Source: Sipunculus nudus (Eukaryota; Annelida; Sipuncula; Golfingiida; Sipunculidae). From it: a DNA stretch of 64,000 bases. The notes beneath the pieces were generated by a model that saw only the letters and a program-made list of their open reading frames with translations, was not told where the DNA came from and made no database searches. The first letter of the stretch is position 1, and each line of letters starts with the position of its first letter. Location of the stretch: the NCBI GenBank assembly GCA_026874595.1, contig CM049314.1, positions 9,478,729-9,542,728 on the forward strand, given 5' to 3'. Positions 25,731-37,830 of the stretch are shown here, piece by piece. The position numbers and the translations under genes are program-made.

Positions 25731-26118
25731 ACTTGCTTAAGTGATGGCTCGTATTCTCAGTACCTATGCGGACTAGATCAATGACGCTCGAAATATATAT
25801 GTCTTGATATAGAATTGTCCGGCCGTCATCTGCTCCCGTCAAGTCCTCTCAACAGTCAAAAATACAGCAGGTGAAATTATTTTAACTTATATGTAACTGC
25901 CTCTTCATTGATAATATTTTAATAAAAACAGTCTGAAACGAAGGTGAACAGACGAATGTTACTATTAACCTTTAGTTTTGAGGGAAGGTGGCCAAACGAA
26001 TAACGGCATGTAATACAGAATACCAAACGCCACCATTCGAAGCATGGAAAGTACCTTGTTTTAGGTGACATATATGATAGTTGTTTAGTCCATGTATAAA
26101 AAATACAGTTTATATATA
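25731..26118. other. Upstream region of the - strand gene
   Basis: This is where the promoter and 5' leader of the - strand gene should lie. No convincing TATA box or further exon was picked out. Confidence 0.35.
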
Positions 26119-27327
26119 CAGTGGAACCCCACAATTACGACCACCCTGGGGACTGAGCAAAGTGGTCGTAATTTGGGGGTGGTCGTATTTGTGAAACTCT
26201 TAGCGTGGTCGCATATAACACGCTGATATTTAATGTGTATCAGAGTTTATCTACTGCATATCTTTAATGTGAATTATAACAAAATATTTTACTTAGCGGA
26301 GGACCCTTATTATGAATGTTTTTTTTGTGTGTAGCTGAACATATTTATTCATGATAAAAATTAATATACATGTACACATACGTAGTGACTGATGGTTAAC
26401 AAAGGCAATACGATTACAACCTACTGAATGCATATTGAACATAATACGTGGCTGTCATATATTTAGCCTTCCGCTTGAGTATATATTGCGTGCACTTGAG
26501 TTTTCCCGACGCTAAACTGCTGAGCCATTTGGTGCTGACTGCGCGTGGTGTTGCCGCCTTGATAAACGCCACTTTATCCTTCAAGGAGAGCTCTTTCAGA
26601 GGCATGGTTGCCTAACAGCAAGCAATTTAAATGCAAACATAACCAGTAGAGAAATAAACTGACAACCATCTATCAGAAAAGACAGGTTAATGTGAGGGAT
26701 TTTCCCCCATGCAAGCTTTATTTATACATTTTACTGACTGCTCAATACTCAGTGTCAGTAAGGTATGAACACATTTAGGATTAACTAGGTAGTTAATTTT
26801 ACCAATGAGGATCGAACAATATGTGATGAGTTGAAATATTAAGCCCCCAACCCCACACTTAGGGTAGCTGTATTACAGGTGATCACTGAGGGGCAATTAG
26901 CATCTGACCCCAGGTCAGACCGGCTCATTAAGTAATCAGGCCGATGGTTACCCTCTTTGATCTATAACCTACACCTCAACGAGTCCCAGCGAAGACACCG
27001 AGTCGGGAAGATATGCGGGACCAGATTTACACTCGGGTTAAGAAACCTTGTTACCCGCTTTGATCTTTCGTTAAGGCGTCTGTGACAAGACGCAGCCATT
27101 GACTCGTGACAAATGTTGTTTCAGTACTTCTCGGCGGTGGTCGCATTAGCGGGGTCGCATTAGCGCTGGGTCCAGGAAATCTGGTCGTAATTCTGAATTC
27201 AGGGGTGGTCGTAATTTTGAGTCATTTTTAAACATAAATAAACTAAAAAAAATTCGGGACCAAGCAAAATGGTCGTAATTGTGGGGTGGTCGCAATTGTG
27301 GGGTGGTCGCAAGGCGGGGTTCCACTG
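26119..27327 (-). mobile_element. pogo/Tigger-like DNA transposon remnant, copy 1 (1209 bp)
   Basis: Left end CAGTGGAACCCCACAATTAC and right end, reversed, CAGTGGAACCCCGCCTTGCG. Both are flanked by TA, the target site of Tc1/mariner/pogo elements. 'GTGGTCGTAATT' is repeated near both ends. On the - strand, codons from about 26605 read MPLKELSLKDKVAFIKAA, matching the CENP-B-like N-terminal helix of Tigger transposases, and later ILKRKAKYM. Between them the conserved text is only in another frame (QQFSVGKTQVHAI), so two frameshifts break the helix-turn-helix. No DDE catalytic domain remains. It is therefore a non-autonomous deletion derivative. Confidence 0.8.
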
Positions 27328-28260
27328 TATATATATATATATATATATATATATTATCTAAGCAATAAATCAGTACTTTCATAATAAATGCTCTATAACT
27401 GTAATAAAATATTTTTTAGAAATGTTCGATTTAAATGTTACCTACACAATATCTCTAGGCAGTTTGTATGATTCGTATTTTAATGAAATGTTGCGTTTAA
27501 AAAAAAAATATTTTTTGGTGAGATTCAAACCAGTGGCCTTTAGAGTGTGTAATATGTACCAGTTTTTTTACAGTTCTGTGGGTAGTTTTTATTCTCAGAT
27601 ATAGTGTGACGGAAGACTTTTTTCTAATTCACCCTGATGGTGGTTTCAGATTTTCATATGACTGTCCCATTAGACTTGACGGGGCATCAACCGCCTGATG
27701 ATATTTGCTTGTAGCTGACGACAACCCACGCACTAGTTCAAACCGGGAAGTTACTGGTAAAAACTACCTCTGCACCTGCCGTTAGGAAGCAGGCTGCCTG
27801 CTCTATACGTGACGGGAGGCATTAGAGCCAGATTGTCAAAGATGGCGAATTATACGAACACCAATTTTGCGAACGTTAGCCCAGATGACCTATATATTTT
27901 TACCTCCGCCAGGTGGCGTGAGGTGTCATGTTTTAGACTCGGGGGGGGGGGGGGGGGGGAATTTGGTTTGTCTGTGTGCAATTTTAAGCAAAATTTTCTA
28001 AACTGATTTTGCTAGAATGTTTGAGAGGGTTAGAATAACACCTGAGGAATAATCTTTAAATTTTTCTATTAAGACACCAGTTCTAGTTTTAAAGAGCTAA
28101 CCAGTAAATTGATTTGTTGAGCCAGTACACTATTTTTCTATGTTGTTGTGTATTTCGATTAGGCGTGCATTGTGGCCTCGGATCTTATTCTTATTTTCAT
28201 ATTTTTTATACAGCTTGGTTCTAGAATTTACAGGATATAATCTAGAATACAGTGACGTAG
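27328..28260. other. Between the two pogo-like copies; no gene seen
   Basis: It contains (TA)n at 27328-27354 and a poly-G run at about 27941-27958. No splice-supported exon was found. Confidence 0.5.
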
Positions 28261-28261
28261 A

Positions 28262-28366
28262 GTCGAGTCCACATCATACGAGTGCGAGTGCAAGTCCGAG
28301 TCGAGGCCACTCGAGTTCAAGTCCATCTTCGAGTCCGAGTCATTTGGAACCCGGGTCCGAGTCCAA
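28262..28366 (+). repeat. Degenerate (GAGTCC)n-type hexamer repeat
   Basis: 'CGAGTC', 'GAGTGC' and 'AAGTCC' hexamers follow one another for about 105 bp and give a Ser/Pro-rich ORF by translation. The Ser/Pro bias is explained by the repeat, so I do not call a gene. Confidence 0.75.
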
Positions 28367-28552
28367 TACAAATATTTAAATAAATTAGGTTAGACACCTT
28401 AAATCTGCCCATGATATATCCGAGAGATATAATACTGTTCAATGTTAGTTCTGATAAATTGTTAGACAAAATTATCCTGTTGGTAAAATATTATATTTAT
28501 GTGGCAAGATGTTAAGAATACCCGTTGTTTCTAAATGAGGCTGTTAAACATA

Positions 28553-29784
28553 CAGTGGAACCCCACAATTACGACCACCCTGGGGACTGAGCAAAGTGGT
28601 CGTAATTTGGGGGTGGTCGTATTTGTGAAACTCTTACCGTGGTCGCATATAACACGCTGATATTTAATGTGTATCAGAGTTTATCTACTGCATATCTTTA
28701 ATGTGAATTATAACAAAATATTTTACTTAGCGGAGGACCCTTATTATGAATGTTTTTTTTTGTGTGTAGCTGAACATATTTATTCATGAAAAAAATTAAT
28801 ATACATGTACACATACGTAGTGACTTATGATTAACAAATAATAACACTAAGGCAATACGATTACAACCTACTGAATGCATATTGAACATAATACGTGGCT
28901 GTCATATATTTAGCCTTCCGCTTGAGTATATATTGCGTGCACTTGAGTTTTCCCGACGCTAAACTGCTGAGCCATTTGGTGCTGACTGCGCGTGGTGTTG
29001 CCGCCTTGATAAACGCCACTTTATCCTTCAAGGAGAGCTCTTTCAGAGGCATGGTTGCCTAACAGCAAGCAATTTAAATGCAAACTTAACCAGTAGAGAA
29101 ATAAACTGACAACGATCTATCAGAAAAGGCAAGTAAATGTGAGGGATTCCCCCCCCCCCCCCCCATGCAAGCTTTATTTATACATTTTACTGACTGCTCA
29201 ATACTCAGTGTCAGTAAGGTATAAACACATTTAGGATTAACTAGGTAGTTAATTTTACCAATGAGGATCGAACAATATGTGATGAGTTGAAATATTAAGC
29301 CCGCAACCCCACACTTAGGGTAGCTGTATTACAGGTGATCACTGAGGGGCAATTAGCATCTGACCCCAGGTCAGACCGGCTCATTAAGTAATCAGGCCGA
29401 TAGTTACCCTCTTTGATCTATAACCTACACCTCAACGAGTCCCAGCGAAGACACCGAGTCGGGAAGATATGCGGGACCAGATTAACACTCGGGTTAAGAA
29501 ACCTTGTTACCCGCTTTGATCTTTCGTTAAGGCGTCTGTGACAAGACGCAGCCATTGACTCGTGACAAATGTTGTTTCAGTACTTCTCGGCGGTGGTCGC
29601 ATTAGCGGGGTCGCATTAGCGCTGGGGCCAGGAAATCTGGTCGTAATTCTGAATTCAGGGGTGGTCGTAATTTTGAGTCATTTTTAAACATAAATAAACT
29701 AAAAAAAAATTCGGGACCAAGCAAAATGGTCGTAATTGTGGGGTGGTCGCAATTGTGGGGTGGTCGCAAGGCGGGGTTCCACTG
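28553..29784 (-). mobile_element. pogo/Tigger-like DNA transposon remnant, copy 2 (1232 bp)
   Basis: Near-identical to the copy at 26119-27327, including TA flanks, inverted ends, the MPLKELSLKDKVAFIKAA reading at about 29052 and the same two frameshifts. Differences are few: a 15-bp insertion near 28838, a poly-C expansion at 29150-29164 and scattered substitutions. Flanks differ from copy 1, so this is a separate transposition rather than a duplicated segment. Confidence 0.8.
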
Positions 29785-29904
29785 TATATATATATATATA
29801 TAAATATATATATATTAAGACAGTCAATGAACATAAAAAGAAGAGAGACATCAACGCCAACATTTAACACAATCATATTATTTGGATAACATGTACAGAT
29901 TTTT

Positions 29905-29942
29905 GCTAAATTTTCAGCTACCCCTGTAGCCTTCGTCAGAGC
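29905..29942 (-). ncRNA. Hammerhead-ribozyme-like motif, left inverted repeat
   Basis: On the - strand: stem I GCT, core CTGACGA, stem II GGCTAC/GTAGCT with loop AGGG, core GAAA, a four-base self-complementary stem III (AATT), a UUU cleavage-type triplet, and stem I AGC. All invariant core positions (CUGANGA ... GAAA ... UH) are present. The minimal stem III is typical of Penelope ribozymes, which act mainly as dimers. Stem II has one extra base next to the core or a single bulge. Confidence 0.55.
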
Positions 29943-30162
29943 GAGTAACTGTAAACAAAGCTGATAATGTGACCCTTCGCTAGGTCAACGGGGGAATAGA
30001 AGCCTGTCGCAATTTCATGTCAGTTAATGGGTGTTCACCTCAAGTAATCAGCGATACTACAACCCTTATTCAGTTTATTCTCACCCATAACTTGATCGAG
30101 TTCAATGATAAGTGCTATGTCCAGACCCAGGGTACGGCAATGTACTGCCCGTTTATGCCATA

Positions 30163-31030
30163 AAAGCAGGCATTATCATCCAGAAACTAATTTTTGGACA
30201 GATGGCTCCTGTGACCTTCACCTTTGACCTTGTGACCTCACAATTGATAGGGGTCTTCCACTCTTGGCAGGTGATCTATATGTGCAAGATGAAATGTCTG
30301 AGATGAATTGTTTGGCTGAAAATGCATCCACAAGCTTTTTAAAGATGTGTCCTGTGACCTTGACCTTTGCCCTCATGACACCAAAATCAATTCAGGTCTT
30401 GCTTTTCAATGGGTCATATACAAGTCAAGTTTGAAATCCATACATCAATAAAAGCAGGAATTATCATCCAGAAACTAATTTTTGGTCAGATGGCTCCTGT
30501 GACCTTCACCTTTGATCTTGTGACCTCAAAATTGATAGGGGTCTTCCTCTATTGGCAGATGAACTATATGTGCAAGATGAAAGGTCTGAGATGAAATGTT
30601 TGGCTGAAAATGCATCCACAATCTTTTTAAAGATGTGTGCTGTGACCTTGACCTTTGACCTCATGACCCCAAAATCAATTGGAGTCTTGCTTTTTCAATG
30701 GGACATATATAAGTCAAGTTTGAAATCAATACATCAATAAAAGCAGGAATTATCATCCAGAAACTAATTTTTTGACATATAGCTCCTGTGGCCTTGACCT
30801 TTGTTCTTGTGACCCCAAAATTGATATGGATCATCAACTATTGGCAAGTGAGCTATATATTCAAGATGGAAGACCTTGAAAGTTTGGCTTAAAAAGCATC
30901 CACAGTATCTTGTAAGATGCAAGTCCAGTGACCTTGACCTTAGACCTGAGGACCCTAGAACCTATAGGGTTCTTACTTTAGTAGTGGGCCATACATAAGT
31001 AACGTTTGAAATCCATATGGCTATCAACAC
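30163..31030 (+). repeat. Tandem repeat, 289-bp units (dimers of about 145 bp), three copies
   Basis: AAAGCAGG(A/C)ATTATCATCC starts units at 30163, 30451 and 30740. 'GTGACCTTGACCTTTGACCT'-like blocks recur near 30352, 30499, 30641, 30786 and 30926, about 145 bp apart. Short ORFs repeat with the units (for example KAGIIIQKLIFGQMAPVTFT) and are not genes. Confidence 0.85.
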
Positions 31031-31636
31031 TGGAGATATCATAAGAGGTGTGTGATTTTCACCAAATATGGACACATTAAAGGTCAAGGCCACTCTCATG
31101 GTGAAGGTCATGACCCAAATGTAACAGACCTCATTCCATAGCCCATCTCTCTACATGTGCATAATATGAAAGAAATCTGTCCATTAGTTTTTTACTTATA
31201 ATGCTTACAGTACTGTCAAGTGGCAATTATGAGGGTTTTAAAAGGCGTAAAAACAAGAAAAGGATAATAGGTGGCGCCACCAGTTTCCGGTATATCACAA
31301 GGCTATCCTAGATCTTCGGTCACCTTAATTTTTAGACCAGTCCATGCAAGCTTACTTGAGATATTTAAGAATTTGTGTTATTTTCAGCAATAATGGACCT
31401 ATTCAAGGTCAAGGTCATTCTCCTAGCATAGGTCATGACCCCATTTTAAATAGGCTTCGTCCCCTTACCTTTATCTATACAAATGTAAAGTTTGAAAAAA
31501 ATCAGTGAAATATTTTTTTAGTTATCCCACTCACAAGGTTTTTCTGCGGCACCATGATGGTCTGAGGCAAAATGGATGGTTGTTGAGCTATCAGGAACTA
31601 ATCCCACAGCTTGCTCGATACCTGTCAGTCTCAAAA

Positions 31637-33513
31637 GGAATACCACACAGGCCACACTTAAGATCAAAATATAGCAAAAGATCAGGGAAATCCATGCAAG
31701 AATTATTGTGAAACGGGTGCTTCCATATTAATTTTTATTCAATACAAGTCAACTGTACTGAGCTTTCATAAATGATGGTCATATTTATTAAGAAATCTTT
31801 GACCCAATGCAAGATAACATTAATATACATCCCACTGCATTCACTTTAATAGTTCTTGAGATAATATGTTCTAAAGGAATTTAAAGATGGCTTCCTGGTG
31901 GCCATATTGGATTTCTGACAGGTCGGAAATTGAACAACAAACATCCTCTAAAAGGGACCAAACATCATAAAAAAATCACAGAAACTGCCCTGGCAAAAGG
32001 ATTTCTGAAATGGCTACCTGGCAGACATAATGGTTTCTGACAAGTCTGACATTTGATATCACACATCCTCCAATAAGACACTAAACTTGTAGCAATAGCT
32101 TCAAAGGAATACCACACAGGCCACACTTAAGATCAAAATATAGCAAAAGATCAGGGAAATCCATGCAAGAATTATTGTGAAACGGGTGCTTCCATATTAA
32201 TTTTTATTCAATACAAGTCAACTGTACTGAGCTTTCATAAATGATGGTCATATTTATTAAGAAATCTTTGACCCAATGCAAGATAACATTAATATACATC
32301 CTACTGCATTCACTTTAATAGTTCTTGAGATAATATGTTCTAAAGGAATTTAAAGATGGCTTCCTGGTGGCCATATTGGATTTCTGACAGGTCGGAAATT
32401 GAACAACAAACATCCTCTAAAAGGGACCAAACATCATAAAAAAATCACAGAAACTGCCCTGGCAAAAGGATTTATGAAATGGCTACCTGGCAGACATAAT
32501 GGTTTTCTGACAAGTCTGACATTTGATATCACACATCCTCCAATAAGACACTAAACTTGTAGCAATAGCTTCAAAGGAATACCACACAGGCCACACTTAA
32601 GATCAAAATATAGCAAAAGATCAGGGAAATCCATGCAAGAATTATTGTGAAACGGGTGCTTCCATATTAATTTTTATTCAATACAAGTCAACTGTACTGA
32701 GCTTTCATAAATGATGGTCATATTTATTAAGAAATCTTTGACCCAATGCAAGATAACATTAATATACATCCTACTGCATTCACTTTAATAGTTCTTGAGA
32801 TAATATGTTCTAAAGGAATTTAAAGATGGCTTCCTGGTGGCCATATTGGATTTCTGACAGGTCGGAAATTGAACAACAAACATCCTCTAAAAGGGACCAA
32901 ACATCATAAAAAAATCACAGAAACTGCCCTGGCAAAAGGATTTCTGAAATGGCTACCTGGCAGACATAATGGTTTCTGACAAGTCTGACATTTGATATCA
33001 CACATCCTCCAATAAGACACTAAACTTGTAGCAATAGCTTCAAAGGAATACCACACAGGCCACACTTAAGATCAAAATATAGCAAAAGATCAGGGAAATC
33101 CATGCAAGAATTATTGTGAAACGGGTGCTTCCATATTAATTTTTATTCAATACAAGTCAACTGTACTGAGCTTTCATAAATGATGGTCATATTTATTAAG
33201 AAATCTTTGACCCAATGCAAGATAACATTAATATACATCCTACTGCATTCACTTTAATAGTTCTTGAGATAATATGTTCTAAAGGAATTTAAAGATGGCT
33301 TCCTGGTGGCCATATTGGATTTCTGACAGGTCGGAAATTGAACAACAAACATCCTCTAAAAGGGACCAAACATCATAAAAAATCACAGAAACTGCCCTGG
33401 CAAAAGGATTTCTGAAATGGCTACCTGGCAGACATAATGGTTTCTGACAAGTCTGACATTTGATATCACACATCCTCCAATAAGACACTAAACTTGTAGC
33501 AATAGCTTCAAAG
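31637..33513 (+). repeat. Four near-identical 469-bp tandem repeats
   Basis: GGAATACCACACAGGCCACA begins units at 31637, 32106, 32576 and 33045, and the last ends at about 33513. Units differ by only a few bases (for example an extra T near 32505 and a missing A near 33379). Such identity means recent amplification or homogenisation. No coding frame is conserved. Confidence 0.95.
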
Positions 33514-34149
33514 AATGTAACAGTTATGAATGTCCAAAACAATTCAAAAGGCATGATCAGGTTGGAGAGCTCTCATATCAGATTTATGAACATGCAAATG
33601 TAAAAAGTGCAAGTCCAATTTGTTTTAATTATCAGCTTACTATTCAATGGGGTCAGCAGGGTAGGTAAACTGCAAAACCTAAAAGAAAAGAAATGCAGAA
33701 AGCATCACTAAGAGTCTTGTAATCAAATAAAGCCATCCTAAATCCAGGTAAAGACCTACATATTATCAGAACAAACACTTGCTGGTATATCTGATGATTT
33801 GTATAATAATATTCAGATATCTAGAAAACTAAGTTTATTGCTATGATTCCATGATATAAACTGCAAAATGTTCCCATCATTTTATAAATCAGTAGCTAAA
33901 CCTTAACACTTAACTCTCATAGACTTAATGCCTGGCCAAAGCATTCCGGCAACAGTGTTTTTGTTATGCACTAATGATATATCCTTATCACTCAATGAGC
34001 TGATACAAAAGGGAGTCATATATCACAAGTGTCACTGACAATTATGGGCTCATAGTGAGATGTACCAGTTGTGAGTGCCATGGTTATATATACAAGAAAA
34101 CAAGAAAAATAGAGATGGTCTACAAAATAAGTTATTGTGAACATCCCTG

Positions 34150-35235
34150 ACCTATGACCTTGGCCTTTTGCCCACATATCAACTGGATTCTTTCTAAATG
34201 ATGGGTAACTACTTACCACTTACATCTGGCCGGGTGTAATTACTTGGCAACCAATGAGTGAATAACTTAGACCTGCAACCTTTAACCTCCTGACCAGCTG
34301 ACCTCAAAATCAATTAGTTATTTCTTCATGCAAAAAGACCCATAAATATGAAGTTTGAATCAAATTCAGTGATGCATAGATGTGGCATATGTGAAAGACT
34401 GAAGGTATGGGTTGAACAGTTTCACTTATTATGTTCACAAGCATTTAGAACAATATTGTGACCTTGACCTTTGACCTTTTGAACTCAACAGCAATAGGCT
34501 TCTTCTCCTATTGGTAGGCAAGCCATATATGACAGATGGAAAGTATAGATTGAAAAGTTTGCCTTAAAATGACTCCACGAAAGAAGAGGGTGCTGTGAAC
34601 TTGACCTTTTACCTCAAAATCAACAGGTCTTTTCCCCTGTTGGCAGAGAAGCGATATCAGTGCTGAAAGGTTTGGAATGAAAGGTCTAGCTTGAAATGTG
34701 TCCACAACCTTTTCAAAGAAGTGGATCCTGTGACCCTGACCTTTGACCTTGTGACCTCAACATCTATAGGATTCTTCTCCCGCTTAGTAGGTGAGCTATA
34801 TGTGAAAGATCAAAGAATTGGGATGAAAGGTTTGGCTTAAAATGCATCCTGAGGCTTTTCAAAGAAGTTGGTTCTGTGACCTTGACCTTTGACCTTGTGA
34901 CCTCAAAATAATTATGTTTCTTCCCCTGTTGGTAGGTGAGCTGTATGTGAAAGATGGAAGGTTTTGGATGAAAATTTTGGCTAAAAGAAGTATTTCTGGG
35001 GGGTGCAAACACCCCATAACTTCAAGAATATAGGTCGCAGTGACCTAATTTCAGGTTTGCAAGGAGATCTTTTTAGAACCTCTAAGACTGCATAGGGTTC
35101 ATGGCCCTAACCCCAACGGTTACGATTTGTGCCCTGCTAACGGCCGGACGGCCGGCCGGACGGACAGACGGAAGGACGCCGGACAAAGAGCCATCGCTAT
35201 AGCCCAACATGACTGAAAGTCAGCTGAGCTAAAAA
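34150..35235 (+). repeat. About 140-bp 'GACCTTGACCTTTGACC' repeats ending in CAGCTGAG...
   Basis: The block recurs near 34454, 34593, 34729 and 34874, with 'CTTCTCC(TGTT)GGTAGG' in each. The right end (35130-35235) has CGGCCGGACGGCCGG then 'GACTGAAAGTCAGCTGAGCT', the reverse of the repeat end at 2809 and 7255. Confidence 0.75.
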
Positions 35236-35240
35236 CCATC

Positions 35241-35434
35241 CGCGACAACACTCCCGGATTCCCCGTGGCCGCATATATCAACAAATCCGACCATTCTCTG
35301 ATTTAACATGCACCATCCTTAAAGGCAACTTTCCCTCCAGCAAAAACAGATTCACATCCGAACAAAAGCACATTCATACCCTACGTACGCACATAAAAGG
35401 ATTAAACAAGGACTTGGCTTTTCTATCTCTGTAA
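35241..35434 (+). pseudogene. Penelope-like element GIY-YIG endonuclease C-terminal remnant
   Basis: From 35241 one frame gives PGFPVAAYINKSDHSLI. After a frameshift near 35292-35300 the next frame gives DLTCTILKGNFPSSKNRFTS, EQKHIHTLRTHIKGLNKDLA and FLSL, then TAA at 35432. This matches the end of Penelope polyproteins ('PV..HF...HS..D....ILKGNF....R...EQ..I....T...GLN.DL.FLS'), downstream of the GIY-YIG catalytic motif. The catalytic part and the reverse transcriptase are missing. It lies just 5' of the right terminal repeat on the same strand, as expected for a Penelope 3' end. Confidence 0.65.
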
Positions 35435-35635
35435 ATACCCGGCACTCAGCACATACTTTTCCTCTCGAGACTAACCCCTCCCTGTCTTTGATACCCCAGC
35501 AGCCCTGTTTTCATGTGGATATACACAGACCATTTCTGACAAGACATCAGACAGATTAATGGGTATAGCTGGCAAGCCAGCCCCGTTGACCTAGCGAAGG
35601 GTCACATTATCAGCTTTGTTTACTGTTAGTCACTC

Positions 35636-35673
35636 GCTCTGACGAAGACTACAGGGGTAGCTGAAAATTTAGC
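35636..35673 (+). ncRNA. Hammerhead-ribozyme-like motif, right inverted repeat
   Basis: Same layout as the - strand motif at 29942-29905: CTGACGA at 35639-35645, stem II ACTAC/GTAG(C)T, GAAA at 35663-35666, stem III AATT, the UUU triplet, then AGC at 35671-35673 pairing with GCT at 35636-35638. It differs by one base in stem II. It lies downstream of the Penelope remnant on the same strand. Confidence 0.55.
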
Positions 35674-35751
35674 AATAATCTGTACATGTTATCCAAATAA
35701 TATGATTGTTTGAAATGTTGGCGTTGATGTCTCTCTTTTTTTATGTTCATT

Positions 35752-35754
<3 letters not shown>

Positions 35755-35807
<53 letters not shown>
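35755..35807. repeat. (TA)n microsatellite
   Basis: A pure TA run abutting the right end of the inverted-repeat structure. Confidence 0.95.
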
Positions 35808-35810
<3 letters not shown>

Positions 35811-37147
35811 CCGCCAATACCGTTAGGTATGTGTCAATTCTGCAAGACATGATAAAATAGTCTTACTTACCTTGGACGTTTCAAAGTTGTCATTGTTAAC
35901 AGACAGTCACATTAATTAATAGCCTTTATGCATATAACAATAGTTAATATTATAAAAACCCTGCTGTCATTTAAAAGCAACAGTGGCATTCCTTAACTGA
36001 TCCTCATACATAAAGAATATTATCCTGTGCAAAAGCTGTGTTAAGTCTTTCAAAACGGTATATGTTTATCCTGGGGGATTCACTTGATCTTCCATATGCA
36101 TCAAACGGTGTGACAGGTTTCAGGCATCGTATTTTGCAATGGAGGAAATGTATTTTCCGGTTTCTGATAGATATCCTTAGTTGTATGCCTGTGATGCTGT
36201 ATTTATACAACATGTAGATGTGTATATTTGTTTTTTTATTTTAGTGCTGTTCAAAAATTGATAAGGACAAATAAGATTATCCTACAACAATGGGCTGTTG
36301 TTCTGATGAACTAAAATAACGACGTGACCAAGCATCCCTTGAAATTGACAACCTGCTAGTCGCAACATTTCAGGAAAATCACGTACCAAATGTATTCGTA
36401 CGCATTTCCCCTCACCTTCAATCCCTAACTATGTGTCGCGTAGCGAATGGCTGGAATATTTCCCCAAAACACGATTTTAATGATCGAAAACGATAACATG
36501 GTGTGCTTGCTATTATGAATGTTAAAAGAACGTTAAGGTTATGAAGGACAATGGCCCATGGCTTCCGAGAATGCGTCTTGTATATCACCTACAATCCAAT
36601 TTATTTACATTTATGGATACATTTAAAGGACAAAAGGATAAAAGAGTCCATTAGTAATTCTAACTCTTTTCCATTAATCTTAGGGTACCTTAGAATTCCG
36701 CTGTATTATAGTAAACAAAGAGAGGATTGGTGAAGGCCAAGGGTTTTAGGATTGACAAATATATTCACAGATTTAAACTGGCACCACAGAACAAACTACA
36801 CTTAGCTTTCTTACTCCCTTTGATCTTTGGTTAATGCATTTAAACGTAGGATTGTTGTACTATTTGTGCGTCACTTTTTCCAGCACCAATACTACTACAT
36901 AAGCCGCCAGTAGACGTTCTTGATAATTAATGTTTACGTTATTTACTGTATAAGGCTGCCACTGAGTTGAGTATGCTGAACCTCATTGCACATCCCATAT
37001 ACAAGATCAATACTGAATTGATAAATCAAGAAAATTATAAAACAGAGAGCTCTTAAAGTACTATATATTTCCAAGATCGCATTTGAAAAATTCCCTCTCA
37101 TTAAGAATAAATAGCTTATCTTCTTACTTATCCCCACCAACGCCCCG

Positions 37148-37178
<31 letters not shown>

Positions 37179-37788
37179 ATACTCGAGCAGACATTGTCCA
37201 TTTTATAAGCATATGGTTTTAATGTGATTTGACTAAACTTGGATCATGAGCTATTCTCTTATCATGCATATGGTATAACAAATGCCAGCTGATCAATGCA
37301 GCTTCGATATATTTTGTCAAGTCTGACATAAATGTTTGTGTCAAGTTGTGATAATAGAACTAAACTGTACATATATACTTTGGAATTGCCATATGCAGTT
37401 GAATTTACGGATTGCATTAGTTTGTGGATCATTTGCTATTCACGCAACAGCTGAAATTTGTGTTGGTTTAAAATTTCATTTCTATAAATGCATTACTAAG
37501 GGGAAAATGGATTAAATGCTGCTTCAGTACTATTATTACCTGAATACATCAAGCGTTCTGTATAGACGGTGTGATCAATATGGACTTTTTTTAATGATGA
37601 TGAATAAAACATTTACATTCATGGAATACAAGTTAACATAACATAAAAAAAGCATGTTATTGACAATTAAGAGGGGAGTTTACGATGCGATGTACTTGAG
37701 GACTCATTTTCCGTCATGTCAAAAAGACCCAATGTCTTGCACAACCTACATGAGATGTTTTTATGTTAGGGTCCACATTGTCTTAGAA

Positions 37789-37830
<42 letters not shown>

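Larger units (their letters stand above)
29823..35754 (+). mobile_element. Composite 5.9-kb structure with 172-bp inverted ends, Penelope-like
   Basis: 29823-29994 and the reverse complement of 35581-35754 are about 90% or more identical by eye. Both are abutted outside by TA-rich repeats. Next to the right end lies a GIY-YIG-type remnant (35241-35434), and each end carries a hammerhead-like motif. Penelope-like elements have terminal repeats (pseudo-LTRs), sometimes inverted, that carry hammerhead ribozymes. This makes Penelope the best reading. No reverse transcriptase is present. The interior (about 30.0-35.23 kb) is other repeat DNA. Confidence 0.65.

Noticed and set aside
28140-28379. 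Ser/Pro-rich protein
   Set aside because: The composition is fully explained by the GAGTCC-type hexamer repeat.
31637-33513. CRISPR-like or gene-coding tandem array
   Set aside because: Units of 469 bp without spacers and without a conserved frame form a eukaryotic tandem repeat.
36004-36213. - strand ORF near 36.1 kb
   Set aside because: Short, no ATG of its own, no domain, no splice partner.
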